Assembly: GCF_015330165.1 (NCBI RefSeq)
Contig: NZ_JADDXT010000002.1
Span: forward strand, 4,254,910-4,318,909
Direction: 5' to 3'
Length of the DNA stretch: 64,000 nucleotides
DNA from: Zobellia roscoffensis
GTDB lineage: Bacteria > Bacteroidota > Bacteroidia > Flavobacteriales > Flavobacteriaceae
The notes beneath the pieces are model-generated. The model ran no database searches. It saw only the letters and a program-made list of their open reading frames with translations, and was not told where the DNA came from. Shown here piece by piece: positions 16,896 to 25,732 of the stretch. The stretch's first letter is position 1; each line of letters starts with the position of its first letter. The translations under genes and the position numbers were made by a program.

Positions 16896-18032
16896 TTAAA
16901 GCATTCCCTTTGTACTTGGCAGTACCATTTTTTCTACATCACGTTTCACGGCCATTTTAATTGCCTTTGCGAAAGCCTTGAATATGGCTTCTATCTTGTG
17001 ATGTTCGTTTTGACCTTCCGCTTTTACATTTAGGTTGGCTTTGGCACCATCTGTAAAAGATTTAAAGAAATGATAGAACATTTCCGTTGGCATATCTCCG
17101 ACCATCTCCCGATTGAACTCCGCATCCCAAACCAACCAATTACGACCACCAAAATCTATGGCCACTTGTGCCAAACAGTCGTCCATAGGAAGGCAGAAAC
17201 CGTAGCGTTCAATCCCCATTTTAGAACCTAGTGCCGTGTGAAACACCTCCCCTAAAGCAATAGCTGTATCTTCGATAGTATGGTGCTCGTCTACTTCTAG
17301 ATCACCATCTACTTTTATCTCCAAATCCATTTGTCCATGGCGAGCCAATTGATCTAGCATATGGTCAAAGAAAGACAGTCCTGTTTTGATATTGCTTTTG
17401 CCCGTCCCGTCTAGGTTTAGGTTGATGTATATATCCGTTTCATTGGTTTTTCTGTGCGTTTCCGACACTCTGTTCTCCAACTTTAGAAATTCATAGATTT
17501 TCTCCCAGTCGTTGCTTTCTAAAGCGATAACGGAATCCAACTCGCCTCTTTTTACTGTGATTTCTCCAGTACCCAAATTGGTTTCATCGTTAATAAAGAT
17601 GCCTTTTGAACCTAGATTTTTTGCTAATTCAATGTCCGTTAAGCGGTCACCGATTACGAACGAATTTTTTAAATCATACTCCTCCGAAAAATATTCAGTC
17701 AACAAACCTGTACCTGGTTTTCTGGTATTTGCATTTTCATGGGGAAACGTACGGTCTAGAAAAACCTTGTCAAAAACAACGCCTTCATTCTCAAAAGACT
17801 TCAAAATAAAATTATGGACGGGCCAAAATGTATCTTCAGGAAAAACGTCCGTACCTAATCCGTCTTGATTGGTAATCATAACCAACTCGTAATCCAGTTC
17901 TTTGGCTATTTTCCCCAAAAACATAAATGCTTTTGGATAAAAGACCATTTTATCGAAAGCATCGATTTGCTCGTCAACAGTTTCTTTGATTATGGTACCG
18001 TCTCTATCTATAAATAAAACTTTCTTTGCCAT
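16896..18032 (-). CDS. hisB: HisB: histidinol phosphatase / imidazole glycerol phosphate dehydratase
   Basis: 378 residues, bifunctional. The N-terminal HAD phosphatase (about 1-165) has LFIDRDGTIIKE and VIGDRLTDIELA. The C-terminal dehydratase (about 185-378) has metal-binding DHMLDQLARHG, DEHHTIEDTAIALGE and NEHHKIEAIFKAFA. Catalyses steps 6 and 8 of the pathway. Fused HisB occurs in only part of bacteria, including gamma-proteobacteria and Bacteroidota. Confidence 0.97.
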   Translation of the reverse strand: MAKKVLFIDRDGTIIKETVDEQIDAFDKMVFYPKAFMFLGKIAKELDYELVMITNQDGLGTDVFPEDTFWPVHNFILKSFENEGVVFDKVFLDRTFPHENANTRKPGTGLLTEYFSEEYDLKNSFVIGDRLTDIELAKNLGSKGIFINDETNLGTGEITVKRGELDSVIALESNDWEKIYEFLKLENRVSETHRKTNETDIYINLNLDGTGKSNIKTGLSFFDHMLDQLARHGQMDLEIKVDGDLEVDEHHTIEDTAIALGEVFHTALGSKMGIERYGFCLPMDDCLAQVAIDFGGRNWLVWDAEFNREMVGDMPTEMFYHFFKSFTDGAKANLNVKAEGQNEHHKIEAIFKAFAKAIKMAVKRDVEKMVLPSTKGML

Positions 18033-18057
18033 AGTATTGGTCTGTTAAGCTTCTGTT

Positions 18058-19107
18058 TTAGGTTAGCTTATTTAGTACTTCTATTAATTTTTTATTCTCT
18101 TCTGTTGTACCCACCGTAAAACGCAAGGTGTTCTTACAAAGGGGCTGTGTTGTTCGGTTGCGCACTACAATTCCTTCTGCCAATAATTGATTGTATCTAT
18201 TGGTAGCATCATCCACTTTGGCTAACACAAAATTGGCGTCTGAGGTATATATACTCTCTACAAACGAAACTTCACGCAGTACTTTAAGTAGACGCTCTCT
18301 TTCATTCAATATATTAGAGATTTCCTCTTTTACAGACTGTACATCAAGAACCCGTTTTAAAGCCTTTTGCTGCGTGAGTTCATTGACGTTATACGGTGGT
18401 TTGATTTTATTGAGTGCCGCTATTACTTCTTTGGATGCAATACAAATACCCAACCGAATCCCCGCCATTCCGTAAGCTTTGGAAAGCGTTTGAGTTACGA
18501 CCAAATTTGGAAAATCAGACAATCTGGAGACCCAGCTTTCGCTTTCTGCAAAATCTATATAGGCCTCATCAATAACCACCAAACCATTGAACTTATTCAA
18601 CAACCTCATCATACTTTCTTCACTAAAAATATTTCCGGTAGGATTATTAGGCGAACACAAAAACAAGAGTTTTGAATGCTCATCCACAGCTTTTAAAATC
18701 GCTTCAACATCTGGCTGAAAATCTTCGGTTAGAAGCACTTCTCTATTTTCCACCATATTAATGCCCGAAAGCACTTTGTACATGCCGTATGTTGGAGGCA
18801 AGGAAATAATATTGTCAACTTTCGGTTCACAGAAGGTCCTGAATATTAAATCTAGTACTTCGTCACTTCCATTACCTAAAAGAATATTTTCCACTGAAAT
18901 ATCTTTCTGTTCTGCTAAAACCGCCTTTAAACCTCTTTGTTGCGGGTCTGGATATCGGTTCACTCCATTTTCGTACGGATTTTCATTCGCATCTAAAAAT
19001 ACCATTTCCGAGCCGTCGGAAACGTATTCATCCCGAGCGGAGCTGTACGGACTCAAGCCTTTTACATTTTCCCTTATCAGGTTTTGTATATTGAATTCTT
19101 TAGTCAT
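18058..19107 (-). CDS. hisC: HisC: histidinol-phosphate aminotransferase
   Basis: 349 residues, fold-type I PLP aminotransferase. DANENPYENGVNRYPDPQQ at the N-terminus and the PLP lysine in TLSKAYGMAGIRLG; LCSPNNPTGN and VIDEAYIDF are further cofactor-pocket blocks, and the C-terminal NTLRFTVGT holds the substrate Arg. The start overlaps the hisD stop by 8 bases, so translation is coupled. Confidence 0.97.
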   Translation of the reverse strand: MTKEFNIQNLIRENVKGLSPYSSARDEYVSDGSEMVFLDANENPYENGVNRYPDPQQRGLKAVLAEQKDISVENILLGNGSDEVLDLIFRTFCEPKVDNIISLPPTYGMYKVLSGINMVENREVLLTEDFQPDVEAILKAVDEHSKLLFLCSPNNPTGNIFSEESMMRLLNKFNGLVVIDEAYIDFAESESWVSRLSDFPNLVVTQTLSKAYGMAGIRLGICIASKEVIAALNKIKPPYNVNELTQQKALKRVLDVQSVKEEISNILNERERLLKVLREVSFVESIYTSDANFVLAKVDDATNRYNQLLAEGIVVRNRTTQPLCKNTLRFTVGTTEENKKLIEVLNKLT

Positions 19108-20389
19108 TCTTTAAGCTATTGAGTCTTAGCGTTACCGCGTTCTTGTGTGCTTGAAGTCCTTCGGCTTCCGCCATAATTTCAATGGCATTGCCAATTTCCT
19201 GTATACCTGTTTCACTGATTTTCTGAAACGTCATACTCTTCATAAAACTATCCAAATTTACACCGCTATACTGCTTTGCATAGCCATTGGTAGGTAGAGT
19301 ATGATTCGTACCTGAAGCATAGTCACCTGCACTTTCAGGCGTATAATTACCTATGAATACCGATCCGGCATTTTTAATATTGTTCACGAAAAATGCTTCG
19401 TTTTTCACGCAAACGATGTAATGCTCTGGTCCGTAAGCGTTGATTAAATCATTTGCCGTTTGATCATTATCAACATAAATCAACTTACTATTGGCAATGG
19501 CCTTCTCCGCAATTTCTTTTCTAGGTAGTTCCGGGAGCTGTTTTTCAACTTCTATCTCCACTGCATCAATCATAGCTTTAGATGTGGAAACCAAAATCAC
19601 CTGACTATCAACACCATGTTCCGCTTGACTTAATAAATCCGAAGCTACAAAAGCGGCATTAGCCGAATCATCAGCAAGTACTAATAACTCACTAGGGCCA
19701 GCTGGCATATCTATTGAAATACCATATTTAGTTGCTATCTGTTTGGCCACCGTTACAAACTGGTTGCCAGGTCCAAAAATCTTGTAAACTGCTGGAATGG
19801 TTTTCGTACCGAAAGTCATGGAAGCAATAGCCTGAATGCCACCAACCTTAAAAATCTTTTTAACACCACATAAATTTGCGGTATACAAAATAGCAGAATT
19901 GATTTTACCTTCTTTATTTGGAGGCGAACACAATACCAATTCTTCACAACCTGCAATGGTAGCGGGCACAGCAAGCATTAAAATGGTTGAAAACAAAGGT
20001 GCCGTACCACCAGGAATGTAAAGCCCCACTTTTTGTATTGGTCTTTTTTCTTGCCAGCATTGAACACCATTCGTGGTTTCCACAGTAACTTTCTCCGTTT
20101 TCTGCGCTTTATGAAAAACCTCGATATTATTTTTCGCTAATTGAATGGCATCCTTCAGTTCCGGAGAAACCAAGTTGCTTGCCTCTTCAATTTCTTGCTC
20201 AGATACTATTAAGTTTTCAAGTGAAACACCATCAAATTGCTCAGTATACTTCTTTAAAGTAGCATCACCATTTTCTTGAACCTCTTGAAAAATACCTTCT
20301 ACCGTTTGTTCAATGTCCGCCACGGTCTGTGTGGGACGCATTAAAACACTGCTCCACTCCCCCTTATCAGGATTATAAATTTTGTTCAT
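19100..20389 (-). CDS. hisD: HisD: histidinol dehydrogenase
   Basis: 429 residues, zinc and NAD dependent. GLYIPGGTAPLFSTILM, AGPSELLVLADDSA, LLSQAEHGVDSQ (Gln and His ligands), GPEHYIV (catalytic His) and the C-terminal NHTLPTNGYAKQYSGV are all present. Catalyses the last two steps to histidine. Five bases after the GNAT gene. Confidence 0.97.
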   Translation of the reverse strand: MNKIYNPDKGEWSSVLMRPTQTVADIEQTVEGIFQEVQENGDATLKKYTEQFDGVSLENLIVSEQEIEEASNLVSPELKDAIQLAKNNIEVFHKAQKTEKVTVETTNGVQCWQEKRPIQKVGLYIPGGTAPLFSTILMLAVPATIAGCEELVLCSPPNKEGKINSAILYTANLCGVKKIFKVGGIQAIASMTFGTKTIPAVYKIFGPGNQFVTVAKQIATKYGISIDMPAGPSELLVLADDSANAAFVASDLLSQAEHGVDSQVILVSTSKAMIDAVEIEVEKQLPELPRKEIAEKAIANSKLIYVDNDQTANDLINAYGPEHYIVCVKNEAFFVNNIKNAGSVFIGNYTPESAGDYASGTNHTLPTNGYAKQYSGVNLDSFMKSMTFQKISETGIQEIGNAIEIMAEAEGLQAHKNAVTLRLNSLKND

Positions 20390-20394
20390 TTTTT

Positions 20395-20835
20395 TTACTC
20401 TAAGTTCTTAATCATGTGATAACCCAATGGTTCAAAACCATGACGTTCCCAAAACTTGACTCCTTTTTGATTCGCTACATAAGCATTAAGTTCAAGACTA
20501 TTACAATTTTTACTTTTTCCATAGGCTACGAGCCAATCCATCATGAGCTTACCTACGCCTCTACTTCTGTATTCCACATTTACAAACACATTATCCAATT
20601 CTATATGCTTGCCTTTATATAGCTTATGTAAAAACCAAACACCACAACAAGCAATTAGGTTTTCATTATCATATACCCCGAGACATACATAACCGCCCAT
20701 AGCCTTCATTGATTCCAACCGGGTTTTCAATACCTCTTCTGAAAGCTTACCTTCATTTAAATCATAGACCAAAGGTAGAATCGACTCCATTTTTTCATAA
20801 GGAATCAGTTCCAGTATCAATTCACCCTCCATCAC
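20395..20835 (-). CDS. GNAT N-acetyltransferase between hisG and hisD
   Basis: 146 residues with the GNAT core: YVCLGVYDNENLIACCGVWFLH, HIELDNVFVNVEYRSRGVGKLMMDWLVAYGK (acetyl-CoA loop R-S-R-G-V-G-K) and CNSLELNAYVANQKGVKFWERHGFE. Gaps of 6 bases to hisG and 5 to hisD place it firmly inside the operon. No acetylation step is known in histidine synthesis, so its substrate and reason for being here are open. Confidence 0.87.
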   Translation of the reverse strand: MMEGELILELIPYEKMESILPLVYDLNEGKLSEEVLKTRLESMKAMGGYVCLGVYDNENLIACCGVWFLHKLYKGKHIELDNVFVNVEYRSRGVGKLMMDWLVAYGKSKNCNSLELNAYVANQKGVKFWERHGFEPLGYHMIKNLE

Positions 20836-20841
20836 TGAAAA

Positions 20842-21699
20842 TTAAAGTACCATTTTCTCAATAGGACAAACCAAAATACCTTCTGCACCAGCTTGTTTGA
20901 GCTCATCTATAACATCCCAGAATTTGTCTTTGTTGATTACCGTGTGAACAGAGCTCCAACCTTCTTCTGCCAATGGCAAAACAGTAGGACTTCTCATTCC
21001 TGGCAACAACTTCAATACCATATCAAGTTTGTCATTGGGAGCATTCAACAATACGTATTTAGAACCTCTGGCTCGTAATACAGATTGAATACGAAACTGT
21101 AATTTCTTTAGTAGCTCTCTTCTTTCCTCAGAAATTTTTGGTGAAACTGCTAACACAGCTTCACTAGTGAGCATTACTTCAACTTCCTTTAAATTGTTCT
21201 TAAACAACGTGCTACCACTAGAAACAATATCACAAATAGCATCTGCTAAACCAATATTTGGAGCAATCTCAACAGAACCACTGATAATATGTAAATCGGC
21301 ATTTACGCCTTTATCTTTTAGGTAATTAATTACTGTATTTGGGTATGAAGTTGCTATTCGCTTACCTTCAAAATCCTTTACAGAATTGTATTTGAAAGAT
21401 TTAGGTACCGCTAGAGAAACTTTACACTTAGAAAAGCCAAGTTTTTCTGCAATTGAAATATCTTCTCCTTTTTCAATTAAAACATTCTCTCCTATAATTG
21501 CAATATCTACCACACCATCTCTTAAATATTGCGGTATATCTCCATTTCTAAGATAGAAAACCTCCATTGGAAAGTTTCTAGAAGATGCTTTGAGTTGGTC
21601 CTTTCCATTATCAATAGAAATTCCACAATCCTTTAAGATTTGAAGGGAGTCCTCATTTAATCTTCCCGATTTCTGAATAGCAATTCTAATTTTTGTCAT
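20842..21699 (-). CDS. hisG: HisG: ATP phosphoribosyltransferase, long form
   Basis: 285 residues. Catalytic part with RIAIQKSGRLNEDS, DIAIIGENVL, KRIATSYPNTVINYL and the PRPP loop SGSVEIAPNIGLADAICDIVSSGSTL. The C-terminal HisG_C regulatory domain (about 210-285, with SPTVLPLAEEGWSSVHTVI) identifies the long form, which works without HisZ and is normally feedback-inhibited by histidine. First structural gene after the attenuator. Confidence 0.97.
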   Translation of the reverse strand: MTKIRIAIQKSGRLNEDSLQILKDCGISIDNGKDQLKASSRNFPMEVFYLRNGDIPQYLRDGVVDIAIIGENVLIEKGEDISIAEKLGFSKCKVSLAVPKSFKYNSVKDFEGKRIATSYPNTVINYLKDKGVNADLHIISGSVEIAPNIGLADAICDIVSSGSTLFKNNLKEVEVMLTSEAVLAVSPKISEERRELLKKLQFRIQSVLRARGSKYVLLNAPNDKLDMVLKLLPGMRSPTVLPLAEEGWSSVHTVINKDKFWDVIDELKQAGAEGILVCPIEKMVL

Positions 21700-21744
21700 T
21701 TTCTTCTTTGGTTATATTCAAGCAATCAAAAGAGCTCTAAAAGT

Positions 21745-21774
21745 AAAACCCGCTTGATTGCTCAAACGGGTTTT
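21745..21774 (-). terminator. Attenuator terminator of the his operon
   Basis: On the minus strand AAAACCCGTTTGA / TCAAGCGGGTTTT form a 13-bp stem (one G-T wobble) around a GCAA tetraloop, followed by further T-rich sequence. It lies 30 bases after the leader peptide stop and 46 bases before the hisG start. Its 5' arm can instead pair with the leader-peptide coding sequence (see the regulatory feature). Confidence 0.88.
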
Positions 21775-21818
21775 TAAATATGTTGTACTACTACAATACA
21801 TTCCTACCTCGCCTGAGC
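21760..21818 (-). promoter_or_regulatory. Antiterminator pairing of the his attenuator
   Basis: GCTCAGGCG (21818-21810, the Ala-Gln-Ala codons right after the last His codon) is complementary over 9 positions, with two G-T pairs, to CGTTTGAGC (21768-21760), which is the upper part of the terminator's 5' arm. A ribosome stalled at the His codons would leave GCTCAGGCG free to pair and block the terminator. A ribosome reaching the stop codon would cover it and allow termination. Confidence 0.75.
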
Positions 21819-21857
21819 GTGAATATGGAAATGATGATGTGTAGTTCTATTCTTCAT
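21804..21857 (-). CDS. Histidine operon leader peptide, 17 residues
   Basis: ATG at 21857 and TAG at 21806-21804 encode MKNRTTHHHFHIHAQAR, with five His among seven consecutive residues. Position, size and His density are those of an attenuation leader peptide, here 104 bases before hisG. It is translated as a sensor of charged histidyl-tRNA; no function of the peptide itself is needed. Confidence 0.92.
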   Translation of the reverse strand: MKNRTTHHHFHIHAQAR

Positions 21858-21948
21858 TATGCAGTAAATGTAAAATCTATTTTTCATTTCTCAAAAGAAT
21901 AGTTGTAAAATAAACAAAAACTCTACAACTCCTTTTAACTAAAACAGA

Positions 21949-22764
21949 TTAGTTATTTCCTAAGATTAGAGGTAAACCAGATTCTCCACTACCTACTACC
22001 ACAACTTTGGCATTTGCGGATTGCGCTAACTTCAAAGTTGCATCAATACCTTTATCTTGCAAAATCTTATCTGTAAGTGATGCGCTTAAGATTTTATTCG
22101 CATCGGCTTTACCCTGAGCTTCTATCGTTACTTTCTCCGCTTCCTTTTTAGCAGTAACCAGCCTAAATTCATATTCTAAAGATTCTTGTTCTTGTTTCAA
22201 TTTACGCTCAATAGCGTCTTTGATAGTTGGTGGCAAAGTAACATCCCTAACCAATATTTCGTTCAATTGAATATACTGCCCCGACACAATTTTTTGAGTC
22301 TCATCAAAAATTTCTTGCTGAATTGCATCTCTCTTACTTGAATACAATTGTTCTGGAGTATAACGTCCAACAACTGAACGAGCGGCCGACCTAATAGTTG
22401 GTAACAAAACTCTTTGCACATATGCCTCTCCTTTTTCTTGATGTAACTTTCCTAAATCACCACGTATCGGCTCAAACCAAGCCGATGCCTCCAATTTAAT
22501 ATCCAAACCATTACTTGATAAAACGTTCATTTTCTCAAGTACTTCTTGCTGTCTTACTTCATAAACAAAAACCTTGTTCCAGGGCGCAACAATATGAAAA
22601 CCTTCACCTAATGGTGATTCATCAGTTACCACACCACCTCCAAAAGTTTTGTACAGCACACCTGCCTCACCGGACCCTATGGTGACCGCAGATTTTGAAA
22701 TTAAGATGATAACCACTATAAAAGCGAATATTACTGGTAATGCAATTTTGGGTAATTTGTCCAT
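21949..22764 (-). CDS. Prohibitin-family (SPFH/Band 7) membrane protein
   Basis: 271 residues. One N-terminal transmembrane helix (about 6-28, IALPVIFAFIVVIILISKSAV), then an SPFH domain (VTIGSGEAGVLYKTFGGG, EGFHIVAPWNKVFVYEVRQQ) and a long Glu/Lys/Ala coiled coil (about 175-235). Family knowledge: such proteins form large membrane-anchored rings and scaffold proteases or membrane domains. Follows the VWA gene by 10 bases. Confidence 0.9.
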   Translation of the reverse strand: MDKLPKIALPVIFAFIVVIILISKSAVTIGSGEAGVLYKTFGGGVVTDESPLGEGFHIVAPWNKVFVYEVRQQEVLEKMNVLSSNGLDIKLEASAWFEPIRGDLGKLHQEKGEAYVQRVLLPTIRSAARSVVGRYTPEQLYSSKRDAIQQEIFDETQKIVSGQYIQLNEILVRDVTLPPTIKDAIERKLKQEQESLEYEFRLVTAKKEAEKVTIEAQGKADANKILSASLTDKILQDKGIDATLKLAQSANAKVVVVGSGESGLPLILGNN

Positions 22765-22774
22765 TTATTTTAAT

Positions 22775-24802
22775 TTATATTAATCCGTTATATTTTCTTA
22801 AAAACCATTCCGCTGCAAGGGCAATAACCATTAGCCCCAACAATAGCCTGAAATCTATCAAAGATACGACATTTTGCTTGTTTTTCTGGGTAGGCAAATA
22901 GCGATTATCATTTGAAAGTACCTGAATTAAATCCGTGTTCTGATTGGGATAAAACAAGCGTCCACCAGTATTTTCCGCTAGGCGATTTAGCTTATCATCA
23001 TTCGTAGCTAAAAACTGTTTTTCGACATCAAAATCCAAAATAGTAAAACTTCCTGATTTGGATAAATTGTCTTTTTCTACGGTTGCAGAAAAATCATAGG
23101 TCCCAGCTTCTAAATTACTTAAGTCCGCCTCATAGTAATTACCTTTCAACAACATAGGCATCTCAATAACTGCATTTGTTTTTGATTTTTTTAATTTCAA
23201 TGTTATTTGAGCATTTTCATCAAAAACGAACGCTTTGTCAAAATAAGTCGCTGAAATTCTTGCTTCGTTACTCCCTGCGTAGATATTTTCATAATCTAAG
23301 GTTAGTCTTTGTTTAGATTTATTGGTAGCTAGGTACAACACAACCTTTCCTACGAGGTCATCAAATTTTTTAAAATTCTGTGTATTTCTATAGGTATGCA
23401 CGCGCCATTTCCAGATATTCTCCCCAAATAACACTGCATCTCTTTTATCGCTTCCTTCGAACACAGCTAATAAAGGCTGATTTAAATCAACACCCTTTAT
23501 TCGCTGTGTCAACAAAACATCATTCTGATCATGCAAAATGATATCTCCTAAACTACTTTGAAGTGGAGGAAAATCATCTACAGTAAATTCTCCACTACTA
23601 AAAAGACCGAAACCCGAATTTAAAACGGCAAAAACCTCTTCCTCTTGATTGTAGCTATTTTTTGTAAATGCTTTTTGCGATCTGTTCAAGAAATTCCAAT
23701 CCGTGTGAGGACCGGTAATTGTAAACGTATTTGCCTGTTTTTTCTCTATATAGGCAATCAAATTTTTGAATGAAGCGTTAGGTTGGTATAAAATAAAAAG
23801 GTCTACCTCTTCCAATTCCTTGGCTCCCGCATTGGGTTTCATAATCGTTACCGAACGCTGACCATTACTTTCTATTGATTTCTTTATCGCCCCTATATCC
23901 GGATGCAACAAACTAGAAACCAAGGCTATATTTGTTTTTTCATCTATAACCTCTACAACTACGGTTCTTTTATTGTTAGCTGCGTTTCGTTCATTTTTAA
24001 GCTCCCCAACAGAAATTTGAAGATTTTTAACTCCTATAGAAGTTGCATTCAATAAGGTATTTATTACCTCACTAGTATTGGTTTTGGAGAATGAAACATT
24101 TTGTTTAAACACCGTCTTACCATTTAGCGAAACTTGTACGGGAACATTTATCTTTTCGTTTCCCGTATAAGAAACATAAATCTCTATTGGGTATTTATTC
24201 TTGAGAAAAGCATACCTATTTGTATTTACCTGAGAAATAGCCACATCTTCATAACGTGTGGTATCTCCCACCGCAATGGGATAAACAGGAAATTGCTGTT
24301 GTTCATTTTGAAAATCATAATCCCTTCCTATAGTCTGATTACCATCTGTAATTAAGACAATAGCAGAATTCGTAGCGGAATACACTTCTTTTAATACCGA
24401 TAGGGCTTTTGAAATATTAGTGTTTTTCTCTTCAAAATCTAAGCTGTCATTATCTTTTAATGTAGCTCCAAAATTATATTCCTGTATTGAAAATCGGTTA
24501 TTTAGTTCATCACTTTTCTCTAAACCCTCTATTACTTGTTGTATAGTTGATTTGTATGACGCTACAGAAGAAGAATTATCAGATAGAACAATTAAATTGG
24601 CCTTCTCCGTGATATATTTATTTTTGGTGAATTTTGGGTTTATAAGGAGAAGAAACCCACTGAAAAAAGTAACGAAACGCAGAAAGGCTAAAGCTACACT
24701 AAGCCTACCTTTTCTTTTATTTTTATAAAAATATTGAAATAACACCAACGCCAGCGAAACAATTGCGGCTAAGATTATAAAGAGAATCGTTTGGGTGTTC
24801 AT
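22775..24802 (-). CDS. Membrane VWA-domain protein
   Basis: 675 residues from ATG 24802; a longer frame to 24889 would overlap fabG and add a non-hydrophobic stretch, so it is less likely. Two N-terminal transmembrane helices (TILFIILAAIVSLALVLF; ALAFLRFVTFFSGFLLLI), then a VWA domain with LIVLSDNSSSV as MIDAS and AIVLITDGNQT. A large periplasmic beta-rich part follows, with a final helix (FRLLLGLMVIALAAEWFL). This architecture resembles BatA-related aerotolerance-type proteins but no Bat operon is here. Probably cotranscribed with fabG and the prohibitin gene. Confidence 0.82.
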   Translation of the reverse strand: MNTQTILFIILAAIVSLALVLFQYFYKNKRKGRLSVALAFLRFVTFFSGFLLLINPKFTKNKYITEKANLIVLSDNSSSVASYKSTIQQVIEGLEKSDELNNRFSIQEYNFGATLKDNDSLDFEEKNTNISKALSVLKEVYSATNSAIVLITDGNQTIGRDYDFQNEQQQFPVYPIAVGDTTRYEDVAISQVNTNRYAFLKNKYPIEIYVSYTGNEKINVPVQVSLNGKTVFKQNVSFSKTNTSEVINTLLNATSIGVKNLQISVGELKNERNAANNKRTVVVEVIDEKTNIALVSSLLHPDIGAIKKSIESNGQRSVTIMKPNAGAKELEEVDLFILYQPNASFKNLIAYIEKKQANTFTITGPHTDWNFLNRSQKAFTKNSYNQEEEVFAVLNSGFGLFSSGEFTVDDFPPLQSSLGDIILHDQNDVLLTQRIKGVDLNQPLLAVFEGSDKRDAVLFGENIWKWRVHTYRNTQNFKKFDDLVGKVVLYLATNKSKQRLTLDYENIYAGSNEARISATYFDKAFVFDENAQITLKLKKSKTNAVIEMPMLLKGNYYEADLSNLEAGTYDFSATVEKDNLSKSGSFTILDFDVEKQFLATNDDKLNRLAENTGGRLFYPNQNTDLIQVLSNDNRYLPTQKNKQNVVSLIDFRLLLGLMVIALAAEWFLRKYNGLI

Positions 24803-24869
24803 TAAGGAAGTTTCTTTTAAAGCTATACCACCCGGAAAAGCATCAACGCACCTTCCGGGAATATATACC

Positions 24870-25616
24870 TTATGTAAGCATGCCGCCATCTACGTTCAGT
24901 ACCTGCCCCGTAACATAGGCAGATAAGTCTGAAGCAAAGTAAAGACAAGCATTTGCAATATCTTCTGGAGAACCACCTCTTTTAAGCGGAATACCATCTC
25001 TCCAACTTTGTACTACTTTTTCGTCTAGTTTACCGGTCATTTCGGTTTCAATAAAACCTGGTGCAACGGCATTACACCTTATATTTCTAGAACCTAACTC
25101 CAAAGCTACAGATTTTGTAAACCCGATCATACCTGCTTTTGAAGCTGCATAATTGGTCTGTCCGGCATTACCCTTAACACCAACTACACTACTCATGTTT
25201 ACAATACTACCTTTTCTTTGTTTCAACATGGTACGTTGAACTGCTTTGGTCATATTGAAAACCGACTTTAAGTTTATCTCTATAACGCTATCAAAATCAG
25301 CTTCTGACATACGCATAAGCAAGTTATCCTTGGTTATACCCGCATTGTTAATTAGGATGTCTACACCTCCAAAATCCTCAAGAACGTCAGCCACCAATTT
25401 TTCAGCTGCTTCAAAGCTCGCTGCATTACTTTTATACGCTTTGGCTTTTACCCCTAATGCCGTTAGCTCCTTCTCAAGTTCCAATGCCGGAGCTTCACTA
25501 GAGCTATAAGTAAAAGCTACATTGGCTCCATTTTCAGCAAAAACTCGTGCAATTCCTGTTCCTATTCCTCTACTGGCTCCAGTAATAATCGCATTTTTTC
25601 CTTCTAACAATTTCAT
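24870..25616 (-). CDS. fabG: FabG: 3-oxoacyl-[acyl-carrier-protein] reductase
   Basis: 248 residues, classical short-chain dehydrogenase. TGASRGIGTGIA binds NADP; NNAGIT, the catalytic Ser in NMSSVVG and Tyr/Lys in YAASKAG are present; it ends in the typical TGQVLNVDGGMLT. Sequence closeness to FabG supports the fatty-acid assignment, and the lipid A/FabZ operon upstream fits. First gene of the unit with the VWA and prohibitin genes. Confidence 0.93.
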   Translation of the reverse strand: MKLLEGKNAIITGASRGIGTGIARVFAENGANVAFTYSSSEAPALELEKELTALGVKAKAYKSNAASFEAAEKLVADVLEDFGGVDILINNAGITKDNLLMRMSEADFDSVIEINLKSVFNMTKAVQRTMLKQRKGSIVNMSSVVGVKGNAGQTNYAASKAGMIGFTKSVALELGSRNIRCNAVAPGFIETEMTGKLDEKVVQSWRDGIPLKRGGSPEDIANACLYFASDLSAYVTGQVLNVDGGMLT

Positions 25617-25682
25617 GTTCTAAATAGATTTGCTCTGTTCTACTTCAAATATAAGTTTTGTTTCATAAAACGACTATAAAAA

Positions 25683-25714
25683 AATCCCGTTTCCGATAAG
25701 TCGAAAACGGGATT
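25683..25714 (-). terminator. Terminator of the lpx-efp-sucD operon
   Basis: On the minus strand AATCCCGTTTTCGA / TCGGAAACGGGATT pair over 14 positions with a 4-base loop, followed by TTTTTTT. It lies 19 bases after the sucD stop and just before fabG. Confidence 0.9.
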
Positions 25715-25732
25715 CATATATCCGTAGGGGAA

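Noticed and set aside
22775..24889. Longer start of the VWA membrane protein at 24889
   Set aside because: It would overlap fabG by 20 bases and add residues that break the usual N-terminal transmembrane start; ATG 24802 gives a normal start.
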